A stretch of 64,000 nucleotides of DNA from Eurosta solidaginis. Its lineage: Eukaryota; Arthropoda; Insecta; Diptera; Tephritidae. The DNA lies in assembly GCF_040869045.1 (NCBI RefSeq), contig NC_090324.1, positions 51,799,346-51,863,345 on the forward strand, in the 5' to 3' direction. The first letter of the stretch is position 1; each line of letters starts with the position of its first letter. This document shows, one piece after another, positions 11,331 to 21,525 of the stretch. The translations under genes and the position numbers were made by a program. The notes beneath the pieces are model-generated. The model made no database searches, was not told the DNA's origin, and saw only the letters and a list, made by a program, of their open reading frames with translations.

Positions 11331-11723
11331 GAATGAGTTAGTTATACCGGAATCTTGAGCGCGAATTTTCTTGGATGGCAGGCTAATTCGACGTTTGAGA
11401 CGTTCGGTAATAAATGAACATTCAGAACCTGAATCAATTAGGACTCTGGCTGAAAAATTGGTATTGTTATAATGTATATTGACACGAGCGGTTCCTAACA
11501 GTACACCAGCGGTATTATGCGCATGGCAAGATTGCACATTGGAGGTTTGCTTGTCATTGGACTTTGAATTTTGCCTCTCTCGTGCTTGTCGCGATGTTGA
11601 AGGGGTATCATCTTCCTTACTTGTATGAACTGCTGCTTTTTGCTGAATTTTTTGTATATGTAGGAGCGTGTTGTGTCGAGAATGGCATGTACTACAGTTA
11701 TAAGAACTAGTACATTTCGACAC
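11301..11723 (-). pseudogene. BEL zinc knuckle and protease N-terminus, element A
   Basis: Carries CSTCHSRHNTLLH (third knuckle), a serine/glutamine-rich spacer and the aspartic protease motif LIDSGSECSFITERL. The last five codons read into the nested LINE. The rest of the protease domain lies at 5975-6529. Confidence 0.85.
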
Positions 11724-11734
11724 AGTATGTCCAG

Positions 11735-12829
11735 ACGATAAACAGTTCAGGCAGCTATTATTGCTCTTAATAAAATCGACTCTACGAGCAGGTGATAGTT
11801 TAAGGAATTACGTGCAGTTGCGTAGTTTATGCTCATTGGTGTGACACATTTTACAATTAAATTTCTTGACGCTTGTTTGGAAGCTGCCAACCTTTTTTTG
11901 TTGGGGTTCAGGAGTTGGTTTTGTAATATGAGGCTTAAAACTTTTTGAAGTCTTATTGCCTCTATGGCCAGACACGTTTTCCAACGCAAGAAATCGGTCA
12001 GAAAGAAATTTATTCATGTCCTCCCATTTAGCTATCTCTGTCTTGTTCCCCAAAGACTGTTCCCAAAGCGAGAGGCTGCTTTCGGCAATTTTTCTGCGCA
12101 AAGGTACACAAAAAGTGCATCCCATAAATCTATCTTATGCCCTTTTAATGCATTCATGCAATTATTTAATTTTAATTGTAAATCTTTAATAGATTTACCG
12201 CAATCCGTTTCAATAGGTTTTATTCCGAAGACAGTGTCGAGCTGAGCCTTAACTAAACTACGCTTGTTTTCATACCTTTCAGTGAGGTTCTTCCACGCTA
12301 TTTCAAACCCTTCATTTGTGACAGGTGCGTTGCTAACAATTTCGTTGGCCTCCCCCTTTGTTTTCTGTCTGAGGTAATATAGTTTCTCAATCGGGTAAAT
12401 ATCGTCGTTCGAAATGTAAATGGCCGTAAACATATCTCGGAATGTTAGCCAAGACAAATAGTCACCCTTGAAGACTTCGGTATCACATGGAGGGAGGCGA
12501 AGATGGTGTTTGCGATCAGTCTGTTTTTGTGCAGGCTGGTCAATTTTCTCTGTTTCTGCTTTATTAAGGGCCTCTGTCTGAGCCGACATAGCAGACATAC
12601 ATTTAAAATAACTAGCCATAGAAAGCTTATGCTTCTTTTTTATGGCTTTAATTTCATCTTTGGACAAACCCGCGGAGATTTGCGCGGTATAAGCATTTTT
12701 GGTTTTTACCCACATATTTTTTAACTCTTCTTGTTGAAAGGAAAGATTGTGTTTATCGAGATCAGTCACGTTACCGATATCTGATTCGAATTCGACAATT
12801 GCCTCAGCAAAAAGTATGTATGCATCCAT
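11735..12829 (-). pseudogene. BEL gag region (DUF1759-type), element A
   Basis: Starts MDAYILFAEAIVEFE, aligned with the start of the element C polyprotein. It covers the DUF1759-type gag (FKGDYLSWLTFRDMFTAIY) and the first zinc knuckle. It is spread over three frames (12829-12032, 12125-11808, 11989-11747), so at least two frameshifts have occurred near 12040 and 11810. Confidence 0.83.
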
Positions 12830-12940
12830 TTTTACTTATGATGTGTATACAGATAGAAATCCGGAAGATTTAATGTATACTTTTGAGGTAAAAACCTCTT
12901 GTTGCCCTCTCTGCTCAGCTAGTGTTATGTAATTTTGTAC

Positions 12941-13256
12941 CGCAAGTAAGGTAGAAACCCTCAGTTGCGTTTTGATCGGTGGTAGAAACCCACCGACTCG
13001 TATACCTAGCTAAGTGCTACCGTAAGTAAGGTAGAAACCCTCAGTTGCGTTTTGATCGGTAGTAGAAACCCACCGACTCGTATACCTAGCTAAGTGTTAC
13101 CGCAAGTAAGGTAGAAACCCTCAGTTGCGTATTGATCGGTGGTAGAAACCCACCGACTCGTATACCTAGCAAAATCTTAACGCAATTAAGGTGAAAACCC
13201 TCAATTGCATAATAATAGGTATTAAAATTCCACCGACTCGTGTAACTAGCTAAGCT
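12941..13256. repeat. Four-unit 80-bp tandem repeat with a conserved 7-7-7 hairpin
   Basis: Units start at 12941, 13021, 13101 and 13181 (CGCAAGTAAG or close variants), exactly 80 bases apart. The first three are nearly identical; the fourth has diverged. Units 1 and 3 hold a perfect hairpin TCGGTGG / CCACCGA around TAGAAAC (12976-12996, 13136-13156); unit 2 has one mismatch (13056-13076). A second pairing, CGCAA with TTGCG, spans the first half of each unit. Confidence 0.85.
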
Positions 13257-14004
13257 ACTGAAAAGAAAGCTAGAGAAAGGAGGGCAACAAAAGCAAACGC
13301 AGACTAAAATGCAATGCACTTTTTAAATTTTCACTACCTATTTCTTTTAGTGTAATTTTGTATGCGCGGATGTATATAAAAAATGCCGATTCGCCACCCA
13401 CACAGATGTAATGGTTATTTTTTACAACAAAAAACCTGGACTTCGTTGTGTTAATCCAGTATATGTTAACCGCAAGAAATAAGGAAAAGTTTAAAAATAA
13501 TAAGCAACAAATAAGCAGTTAAAATTATTGCAGAATTTTTTGTTGGGTATGTGAACCAAAGTGAAGTCCTGTTGTTGTTGTTGAAAATTAACAAACAACG
13601 AAACTAAAAAGAATGTATGGTTATGTGAAACCGAAAATAGTGCAGTTTAAGTTAAAATTAATATTGTTTCTACTAAAAATTTTGCACTATGTTACCTTAA
13701 GCTGTGTCAGCAAAACCTTACCGCGGGTGCGGGATAATGCTGATAGACAAAAGGCCTTTTTAACACTTAATTCACTTAAAAAAAATGTTCACTTAAAAAA
13801 AATTGTGTGCTGTAAATTATAACCACGTACCTTGTTTGTTGCTGCGGCTAACTATGCTTGGTAGATGGTTTGCAAAGATGATTTTGTTTTTATTCCAAAC
13901 GCTGCTCTATCTCGAAGGTCTTGTTTGTTGTACCAAAACTTATAATAGATAATCTTGATTTGCCTTTTCTGTGATGTGGACTGTATATGTAAAGTTCTTG
14001 TCGT

Positions 14005-14073
14005 TCAAGGTTCGAATCGAGCTCAAGGCCAGAACAATAATTTTTGTCTAATGATAATTATTGTTATTTTTTA
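14005..14073. repeat. Direct repeat, copy 1 (tRNA B-box-like)
   Basis: Starts TCAAGGTTCGAATCGAGCTC and repeats at 14433-14503. GGTTCGAATC resembles a pol III B box. The second half contains the inverted pair AACAATAATT / AATTATTGTT. No complete tRNA fold could be drawn, so a SINE origin is only a possibility. Confidence 0.55.
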
Positions 14074-14432
14074 ATTTTTCTAAATTTGAAAAATTTAATT
14101 TTGTTTTTGGAATAGTAAGTAGAAAATTTTTCAGACAACCTGCCATAGCTGCGCAGATAGATCCATTTCGAAGGGTGCTAAGCCTTCATCATCAGTACGC
14201 TTTAGGCATGCTGCGCTAACCATTTAGCTATACAGCGGTGGTTTGTTTGACTGGCAAATTTGCTACTTCTATTCCTTTTTACCAACTATATTTATTCAGT
14301 GTTGCGCCAGATGGTGCAAAGCACTGATAATGCTGGATTTTTGTTTATTGTCAATTACTTTGTTTGACATTCCCAAGTGCTCATGGTTTATTAACAATTG
14401 TTTTTGTTTTTATCGGCCTATTGATAAATCAT

Positions 14433-14503
14433 TCAAGGTTCGAATCGAGCTCAAGGCCAGAACAATAATTTTTTTTCTAATGATAATTATTGTTATTTTT
14501 TAA
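14433..14503. repeat. Direct repeat, copy 2 (tRNA B-box-like)
   Basis: Second copy of 14005-14073, differing mainly in the length of a T run. The interval between the copies (14074-14432) contains an A-box-like TAGCTAAATGG on the minus strand near 14220-14230. Confidence 0.55.
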
Positions 14504-14545
14504 AAACAAAAACAATTGTTCTTGTCGTTTGTAAAAAAATCTCAC

Positions 14546-14562
14546 GGTGAGAAAGGACCAAA
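14546..14562 (-). promoter_or_regulatory. Primer-binding site of element A
   Basis: On the minus strand TTTGGTCCTTTCTCACC directly after the 5' LTR. Element C has TTGGTCCTTACTCACC in the same place. TGG pairs with the CCA end of a tRNA; I cannot name the tRNA from memory. Confidence 0.65.
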
Positions 14563-15028
14563 TGTATATTCTCGCACGGTGCGTGGTAGCACGGAGAATA
14601 TATATATATATATATATATGTGGATGTGGAAAAAGAAATAAAAGGCAAATAGTTATATTAGTAATGATGTCAATAATTAATTTTATTTTGCGTTAAGTTG
14701 GTACAATATTTTACCTTTGGTATATGATGTGGCGTGACAGCAGCAGCGACTTTCTTCCTCCTTGGTTGAAATAGAACAGAAAATGGAAAGTGATCTCCGT
14801 GTTGTCGAACCGGAGATCGTGCGAGGGTTTTCCAATGGATATTTGTTATCCGATGGAAAACTCAGTTACTCGTGTTAACGTTGAATATATGTGATGAACA
14901 TACATGAATGTGTATGCATGTGGGTGTGCAGTACATGAAAGGATTTAAGAATGTATTTGCACTAAATAAGTTATGTATTAGGATGGCCGTGTTTGCAATA
15001 TAAAGATATTTAGGCCCTGACCTAAACA
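14563..15028 (-). repeat. 5' LTR of element A
   Basis: 466-bp partner of 313-786. On the minus strand it begins TGTTTAGG, the same eight bases that begin the LTRs of element C, and ends ACA. It is followed on the plus strand by the CTTTT duplication at 15029-15033. Confidence 0.85.
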
Positions 15029-15033
15029 CTTTT
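15029..15033. repeat. Target-site duplication of element A, right copy
   Basis: CTTTT directly after the terminal CA of the LTR; matches 308-312. Confidence 0.8.
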
Positions 15034-15899
15034 ATTAGAACAATTAGGATTGTGATATAAACTGTAAGATTTAATAATTTAGGTGTAAATTTTTAATGTT
15101 AAAAATATATAATTATGTACAATATAGATTTTGGTCGCAGTCGAAAAAGCCTAATTATCGTTAAAGGTTACAATGAACTTATAAAGTGTTATATTTCGTT
15201 ACAGTCAATTTATTTTTTAATTTTTAGTTAATTAAATTATTTTATATATATTATTAATTAATAAAATTTTATTAACCAATAATAAAAGCTTATTTAAAAT
15301 ATTTTTTTGTTTATTTTTATTTACTTTTTAGTTAATTTTATTAACCAATAATAAAAGCTTATTTTTAAAAAAGTTTTTTTTTCTTTAATTTTATTTTTAT
15401 AACTAATTGGTGTGAATGGACAAGGGTAATCTGAGTTCGAATATGCTGACCGTTAAGTAGGTCAGTAGGTATCCAATATCGAAATATCGAAAGTGTATTG
15501 CACTGCAAATGATTTGAGCAATCTGAGGTGGTTGACTCAGGCGATATTGTTATATTGTAAAAATGTAATAGCGCTGATTACCGTTGTCCATTACATGGGT
15601 ATCAAATGAAAGGTGTTAATGAGTATTTTAAAAGAGAGTGGGCCTTAGTTCTATAGGTCGCACCTTTTCGAGATATCGCCATAAAGGTGGACCAGGGGTG
15701 ACTCTAGAATATGTTTGTACGATATGGGTATCAACTGAAAGGTGTTAATGAGGGTTTTAAAAGGGAGTGGCCCTTAGTTGTATATGAGAAGGCGTTTTTT
15801 CTAAAGTTATATTTTGCGTCAATAAACCAATCCAATTACAATTTTTCATCCCTTTTTTCATATTTGGTGTAGAATTATGGGATTTGTTTTTTTTACACC
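15034..15899. other. AT-rich repeats between element A and the second LINE
   Basis: No gene. ATTAACCAATAATAAAAGCT occurs twice 69 bases apart (15271 and 15340). At 15597-15800 about 1.6 units of a 129-bp repeat occur (GGGTATCAAATGAAAGGTGT at 15599, again with one change at 15727). The same unit type is seen at 36081-36470 and 38238-38400. Confidence 0.6.
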
Positions 15900-16219
15900 C
15901 TCCCTCTCTCATGTAGGGCCGGAGCCTGCTCGTGGTGGCACCTGGTAACGCTTCGGCGGCTAATTCCCACTCCCCTCAACCCTATTTTCCCTTCTTCTTC
16001 CTTTTCCTTTTTCTCTCCCCTTCTCCTTAATGGGTTGGATCAAGGTGTTATACGACCCGTGCCGAGGATCAGCCTGGCTGGGGGCCCATAAATAGCACAG
16101 TCGTTAACGGAGTGCATCGAATACCGGGCGACCTTCGATGCTATTAAGCCTTACCCGGACATCGCGGATCTCTGTCCGGGTGGACTTTCCCGTTCTCCGC
16201 TACTCGTCGGATTTTAAGT

Positions 16220-17068
16220 ATGGAGGAAAAATTTTTAAAAATTGGTAAGGAGGGCGACTCTCCAAATAAGAAGTCGTTAGGAGCTTGTTCCGCAAAGGCT
16301 ACGGCTCAGCCAGGCCTAATATTAGCTCAGAGAACTCCTCAGAGGTTCGCTGCTGCAGCGCAGATAGGCAGAAAAGGGCCGAGAGTTCATCCGGTTCGAG
16401 CAGTCCGATGGCCAGTACCTCTCATGGAGGGGGTACTGACCGGAAGGCCATCAGTGCCATTACCGCCCGTCCCTTGGGCCCCACCAGCAAACCCTCCACC
16501 CAGCGACAAGCGTCTGGTGGGTCAACTGCTGGGGCCCTCAGGGAGAGGGGGGGGGGGCGGAGTCGGCTATAGGGCCAAGGGCCAATCTAGGCAGGATAGG
16601 GCTGAGGGAAAATCCAGCCCGGGTATTCCGAAGGCCGGTACCTCTCGGATAGGGGCCACCGACCGGGAGGCCTATGGGGCGGCTGCCGCCCATCTCGTAG
16701 CCACCAGCACGGTTGCCACTCAGCGTCAAGTGTCTGGCAGTTTGGCTGCTGGGGGCTCCAGAGGTGTGGGTGCCGGCTCTAGAATCAAGGGAGTCAAAAA
16801 GCCCAGTCATCAGGACAAGCGCTGGGCTGCCCGGATCCTGCGTAGGAATGCCTCCTCGCCGATAAGGGAGGGGAAGTTTCCGCGGAGGACTGGGCGAAGG
16901 CTCAGCGCAATCTTGCTTGGGCAAAGCAGATGTTGCCGGAGTTCAGGCCGGACTGGGTCGAGAGCGATGAAGCCTCGAAGCGCCAGCGGTCTATGGTTGA
17001 ATCCAACCCTACGACGCCAAAAAGGGCCAAGATGCAGAGAGGCTGAACTCGTTCTTTCGCCGAAATAG
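16220..17068 (+). pseudogene. LINE ORF1, N-terminal part
   Basis: Low-complexity Ala/Gly/Ser/Arg-rich protein. Two related blocks are visible: one around TDRKAISAITARPLGPTS...QRQASGG (in the +1 frame at 16285-16572) and one around TDREAYGAAAAHLVATS...QRQVSGS (16660-16740), so ORF1 has an internal duplication. A G run at 16547-16557 probably explains the frame change between the blocks. Function would be RNA binding; no domain is recognisable. Confidence 0.55.
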
Positions 17069-17166
17069 CCAAGGATCGGCAGATCATTGGTGTTATGGAC
17101 GAGAACAGCGAAGATGGCAGGATCCCGAAATAGCAGTGTAAGTGGATTGAGGCAGCGCTCGCTACT

Positions 17167-17838
17167 GTGGTCGTTAAGGTCAAAAAAGATAACCCTGGTC
17201 CGCCGCCTTCTTATACAGATGCGGGGTGGTTCCAGGGCAATATAAAACTAATAGCGTGTGACGACGCCAGTTCGGCGAAGCTTTATAAAGCCGCCATTTC
17301 GCTGATAGGGGAGGTGTATCCGGGCGCACGCCTCAAGGTAGTGGAGGCGTGTGATATCCCCTCACGACCAAGGGCGAGAGCCTGGGTTCCAGTGACGCCA
17401 ACGGACCCCGCTGATATTCTGGAACTGCTCCAGGAGTACAACCCGGGTCTACCGACCTAAAACTGGAAAGTAGTTAACGTGGAGAAGACTGAACGGGCCA
17501 CGATGCAGATAGTTCTGCTATTCGACAGCGCAAGCATTGAAGCGTTGAAAAGGCCGGATTTCAGGGTAAACTACGTCTTCAAAAATTTAAGCCGTAAGGT
17601 TTATAAGGCTGACGTCGAAGCCTTGGTAAACCTTGTATCTCGTACGGACGTGGCTGAACTCCCCCCCCCCCCCCCCCGGAAAAGACGATATGGAGGTAGA
17701 CGACGGCAAAGAAGCTGGTGGCTATGCTTCGTCAGGTACGAGAGGAAGCTTGGCTCTCAGAGGGTTGTACTCTGAGGGTCAGCTTCTGGAGAATGGCGAT
17801 TCCGACGCGACGCTAACGGAGGAGAGCACAAACAAGCA
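17167..17838 (+). pseudogene. LINE ORF1, C-terminal part in two frames
   Basis: 17167-17460 and 17479-17775 encode adjacent pieces (YTDAGWFQGNIKLIACDDAS ... and NVEKTERATMQIVLLFD-like), probably one protein broken by a stop at 17458. A run of 17 C at 17661-17677 shifts the frame. The piece resembles the RNA-binding-like C-terminal part of R1/LOA ORF1 proteins by position; I cannot confirm a domain. Confidence 0.5.
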
Positions 17839-18742
17839 GTGATCCGGGTCCTCCAAATAAACCTGCATTACTGCAAAGCAGCATCAGCTGCACTCCTACT
17901 GCACCTGTCTTCAGGTGCGGTAGACATCGTTCTAGTCCAGGAGCCGTGGATCGCTGGCAATAGGATATGTGGCCTGCGGACACCAACGTATAAGCTTTAT
18001 AGCGCTCAGGAAAAGGGTAAGCCTCGCACATGTATATTGGCTAAGTCTACTCTTAATGTTTTTCTTCTACCCAATTATAGCGATGGGGATTTGACAGCGG
18101 TCAGCGTCGAGGTGCTAGAGAGGAGCTTTAAACTTGCCTCCTTCTACCTAGTGCACGATCACCAAGGCTCATTACCACCGGATAATTTCAAGGAGTTCGT
18201 GAGGGCGGCAAATCCAAGAAGCGATTTTATCCTACTCGGAGGCGGCGCCAATGCTCATCACGCCCAGCAGAGATACAAATGACCGAGGTGAGTCTCTATT
18301 CAACTATCTGTTATGCACTAATCTGAGTATATGTAATAGGGGAAATGATCCCACTTTCATTACGAGGAACCGCGAAGAGGTCCTTGACATAACACTGGTC
18401 ACAGACTTTTTCAGTGACCTGATCGTTTCATGGAGGGTTCTAAAGGAGCACTCCTTTTCTGACCATAAATATATCAGTTTTTCTATATCGCAGGCGCACG
18501 CAAGTCCTAAGTATATACAAAATATTAGAAGAACTAACTGGGGCTACTATAAGAAGATTATAGGTAAAAAGCTATCTGAGGAGGTACGAGTCCCAGAAAG
18601 CGAGGAGGAGCTGGACATGATTGTAAATAATTTCAGTCAAAATTACAGGAATGCTTTAGATAGGGCTTGCCCGGCTAAAAAGGTTTTGGAAACTCACAAA
18701 CCACCATGGTGGTCATCTGATCTTGATAAACTTAGGAATTAA
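17839..18742 (+). pseudogene. LINE endonuclease domain
   Basis: Starts MIRVLQINLHYCKAA, the usual N-terminus of R1/LOA endonucleases, followed by VLVQEPWI (catalytic E) and FILLGGGANAHH, where GDxNAHH is expected, so the catalytic aspartate appears replaced by glycine. A frameshift near 18255-18280 moves to the frame with FITRNREEVLDITLV and EHSFSDHKYI (catalytic D-H). Ends at a stop just after PPWWSSDLDKLRN. Confidence 0.78.
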
Positions 18743-18915
18743 TGTAGGGCGGCTTTCAATAAAGCAAAGCATGATGGACATGAATCCTCATGGGCTGCTT
18801 ATAAAGCGAAGATAAATATATATTAAAAAAAGCAATCCGGATTGGAAAACGATCTTCCTGGAGGGATTTCTGCGGCAGGATTGAATCCGCATCCGCGGCC
18901 TCCCGGTTAAGGAAG

Positions 18916-20202
18916 GTGCTATCGAAATCTCCAACTCAGCTAAGTTACGTCCAAAAGCCGGATGGGCACAGGACGGACTCCAGCGCTGAAACCATAAACT
19001 TGCTAATGGATACGCACTTCCCAGCAAGTACGGGCGTGTCTTCAAGTATTGTCAGCGGAGGGTCACCTAATGATCAGCTGATAAGCGAAATCACAGATGA
19101 TAAAAGGATAGATTGGGCTTTACAGACCTTTAAGCCCTATAAATCGCCGGGGCCGGATGGAATTTTTCCGGCTCAGCTCCAGTATACTGCCGAACTTATA
19201 AGGCCCTGGATTAAAGGTATGTTTATAGGTTGCATTAGGCTCAATTACGTACCAGTATCGTGGAGGGAAGTCAACGTGGTCTTTATCCCCAAGGCAGGGA
19301 AACCCTTCAACTCTAAAGCAAATGATTGCAGGCCTATAAGCTTATCTTCTTTTCTGCTTAAAGCGCTCGAAAGACTTCTAGAGGACAACATCAGGAGGAG
19401 GATTGAGCCGTCGCTTCTTTCGCAAGCACAGCATGCCTATACTAAGGGCAGGTCAACTGACACGGCCTTGCACTCACTGGTATCCGCTATCGAAAGGTTA
19501 CTAGACCTCAAGGAATACACATTGGTGGCATTTATAGATATAGCGGGTGCCTTCAACAACGTTCTCCCGGAGGTCATCACCTCGGCGCTGACCGATCTGG
19601 GGGTGGACGCGTGCCTGGTGGAGTTTATATACAATCTGCTTACGCGTAGGCAGATTAAAACTGAGCTAGGTCGATGCGTGATCCGCAGACCGGTCGGCAG
19701 AGGCACTCCGCAGGGAGGTGTTCTCTCTCCGCTACTTTGGGTGGTTACCGTCAACCAACTACTCCGCCTCATGGAATCGGAAGGTCACCAAGTGAACGCG
19801 TATGCAGATGACATCTGCATCACCATGCGGGGGAAATTTCCGCAAACTCTTTGCAACCTAATGGAAGGGATACTATCCAAAATCTCGCACTGCGCCACAG
19901 CCACAGGCTTGGAAGTCAACCCGGATAAAACCGAGCTTGTCCTCTTCACGAGGAGGTATAAGGTATCAAATCTAACACCGCCAAGAATTGGGGATACGTT
20001 TTTAGCATTTAGCGATCGAGTCAATTATTTGGGAATAATTCTGGATAGGAAGCTATTATGGAGTGACCATAAAGTGGAGCGATGCAAGAAGGCAGCAGCA
20101 GCGCTGTTCACCTTCAAGAGGGCAATTGGCACATCCTGGGGATTCTCCTCCATTGTGCCCCCGATTCTTCTTTATGGTGCTTGGTCTGGTGGCCTGCACT
20201 AG
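18916..20202 (+). pseudogene. LINE reverse transcriptase
   Basis: Has all core RT blocks: YKSPGPDGIFPAQL, NDCRPISLSSFLLKALERL, HAYTKGRSTDTALH, FIDIAGAFNNV, GRGTPQGGVLSPLLW and the catalytic YADD in NAYADDICI. The frame ends at about 20180-20200 where the RNase H frame takes over, one frameshift away. About 170 bases upstream (18743-18915) are in disrupted frames. Confidence 0.87.
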
Positions 20203-21413
20203 CTAAAAGTACCTACCTTAAGACGCTTCAAAAGGTTCAACGGAGTTCGGAGCTCTGCCTCACCGGGGCTCTCGGCTCCACTCCATCTGAAGCACTCAAC
20301 ACAATGCTATACCTTCCACCTCTTGACCTGGTGGCGAAGGAAATAGCGGTCATCGCCGCTCTACGCATAAGGGAAACAGTTCTCTGGTCAAATGGATCTA
20401 GTGGAAACGGGACAATCCTGGGCACGAGCGCCCCAGTCCCAATACCGCTGCGCACTGACTACTGCACGCCAAATAACGTATTCGTTAAAAATTATACTAT
20501 ATATATACAATCGCGACAGGACTGGAATACCAGACAACATACGGTACCGGGTGCCATCAACATATTCACGGATGGTTCTAAGCTTGACGGGAAGGTGGGA
20601 GCAGGCCTCTTTTCGCCGGATCTGGGTCTAGAGGTCTCTTTTCGCCTACCAGATTACTGTAGTGTTTGCCAAGCGGAAATGCTGGCGATACACAGGGCTG
20701 TGAACCATCTGGGGTCTATGCCTAAGGATGGTAAACGGGTGTTTATTTTCTCAGACAGCCAGGCCGCCTTAAAGGCCATGTACTTTTTCGTCGACAACGC
20801 AAAGTCGGTCACTGAATGCCGCAGATCTCTTAACGAGATGGCTCAGTACTTCACTATCAGCCTTATATGGGTACCTGGGCACAGGGATATCGAAGGCAAT
20901 TGCAGGGCAGACGAGCTGGCCAGAAGAGGCACCACCGACGATATCCTTCCGGGAAATGATTCGGTAGGCATACCCATGACCACTTTAAGGCTTCGTGTGA
21001 ACACAAGCACTATAAGAATCGCAAATATACTATGGTCACCCATATCATCGTGTGAGACAGCCAGGCAAACCTGGCCGTCATATGACAAGGGGCGTACAGA
21101 AGCGCTTCTGATTTTAAACAAATCAGTTCTATCGTCCCTGATAAGGGTTCTAACAGGGCATTGCTTCATAGGCACGCACGGTGCTAGAATGGGGGTAACG
21201 ACCTTCTACTATTGTCGCAGCTGCAGATGTACAGAAGAGGAAGAGAGCATCCAGCACCTTCTCTGTCACTGTCCAGCGCTTAGTAGGCGTAGGATGGCTA
21301 TCCTTGGTAAACCTTTTCTACATGACCTCGCTGAGGTCTCTTGCTATGAAGTAAAGGCTCTGGAAAAATTTATAATTTCCACGAGGTGGTTTGACCCGCT
21401 TTATGTAGGGTAG
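20082..21413 (+). pseudogene. LINE RNase H and C-terminal Cys/His motif
   Basis: Homology runs from about 20165 (VWWPALAKSTYLKTL). RNase H residues are visible: FTDGSK, CQAEMLAI, FSDSQAALKAM and WVPGHRDIEGNCRADELAR. The end holds CRSC...HLLCHCPAL, a zinc-finger-like pattern seen in this LINE group. RNase H removes the RNA strand during target-primed reverse transcription. The LINE remnant at 57524-58758 is homologous. Confidence 0.87.
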
Positions 21414-21505
21414 GGGTCCTCTTTTGAGACCTTATAGGGTATTACAATGGGCCATTGGTGGCCTAAGTAGTGAGCTGTTACCATAGTGTTCAGCTCAGCC
21501 CTTGC

Positions 21506-21525
21506 AACCTAACCTAACCTAACCT
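21506..21525 (+). repeat. CCTAA-repeat 3' tail of the LINE
   Basis: Four AACCT units end the LINE. The related remnant at 57441-58755 has the same type of tail (AACCTAACCTAACCTAA on its coding strand near 57441). Confidence 0.75.

Larger units (their letters stand above)
12830..14562 (-). other. Leader region of element A
   Basis: 1.7 kb between the upstream LTR and gag. It contains a four-unit 80-bp tandem repeat, two copies of a 69-71-bp direct repeat and otherwise AT-rich sequence with no frame of note. The element C leader is only about 960 bases, so this one is expanded, possibly by small nested repeats. Confidence 0.5.
313..15028 (-). mobile_element. BEL/Pao LTR retrotransposon, element A (decayed, about 14.7 kb with a nested LINE)
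   Basis: Seen directly: near-identical direct repeats at 313-786 and 14563-15028, a 5-bp duplication CTTTT outside both, a purine tract just inside the downstream LTR, and a primer-binding-like TTTGGTCCTT just inside the upstream LTR. The interior encodes, on the minus strand, gag, protease, reverse transcriptase, RNase H and integrase of BEL/Pao type (12829 down to 2829). The coding region carries stops and frameshifts and is split by a LINE at about 6530-11330. I count about eight substitutions plus a (TA)n length change between the LTRs, so this copy is older than element C. Its LTR start, primer site and purine tract resemble those of element C, so the two belong to related lineages. Confidence 0.88.
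15900..21525 (+). mobile_element. R1/LOA-type LINE with RNase H, plus strand
   Basis: 5.6 kb with a GC-richer composition than its surroundings. It holds a 5' UTR, an ORF1 region, endonuclease, reverse transcriptase, RNase H and a Cys/His motif at the C-terminus, and ends in three to four CCTAA units. Frameshifts at several points make it a pseudo-copy or a poorly resolved one (long G and C runs lie in ORF1). RT plus a C-terminal RNase H is a feature of the I, R1 and LOA group. Right flank is the dispersed repeat starting at about 21526. Confidence 0.85.

Noticed and set aside
6530..11335. Target duplication for the nested LINE
   Set aside because: Flanks do not share a convincing direct repeat; about eight expected BEL bases seem to be missing, suggesting a small target deletion.
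12941..13256. CRISPR-like array
   Set aside because: Contiguous 80-bp tandem units without unique spacers in a eukaryotic retroelement leader.
14005..14075. A tRNA gene based on the B-box-like GGTTCGAATC
   Set aside because: No cloverleaf could be formed and no matching A box lies upstream on the same strand.
21506..21525. A true telomere tract
   Set aside because: Only about four CCTAA units, internal to the window, placed exactly at a LINE 3' end.
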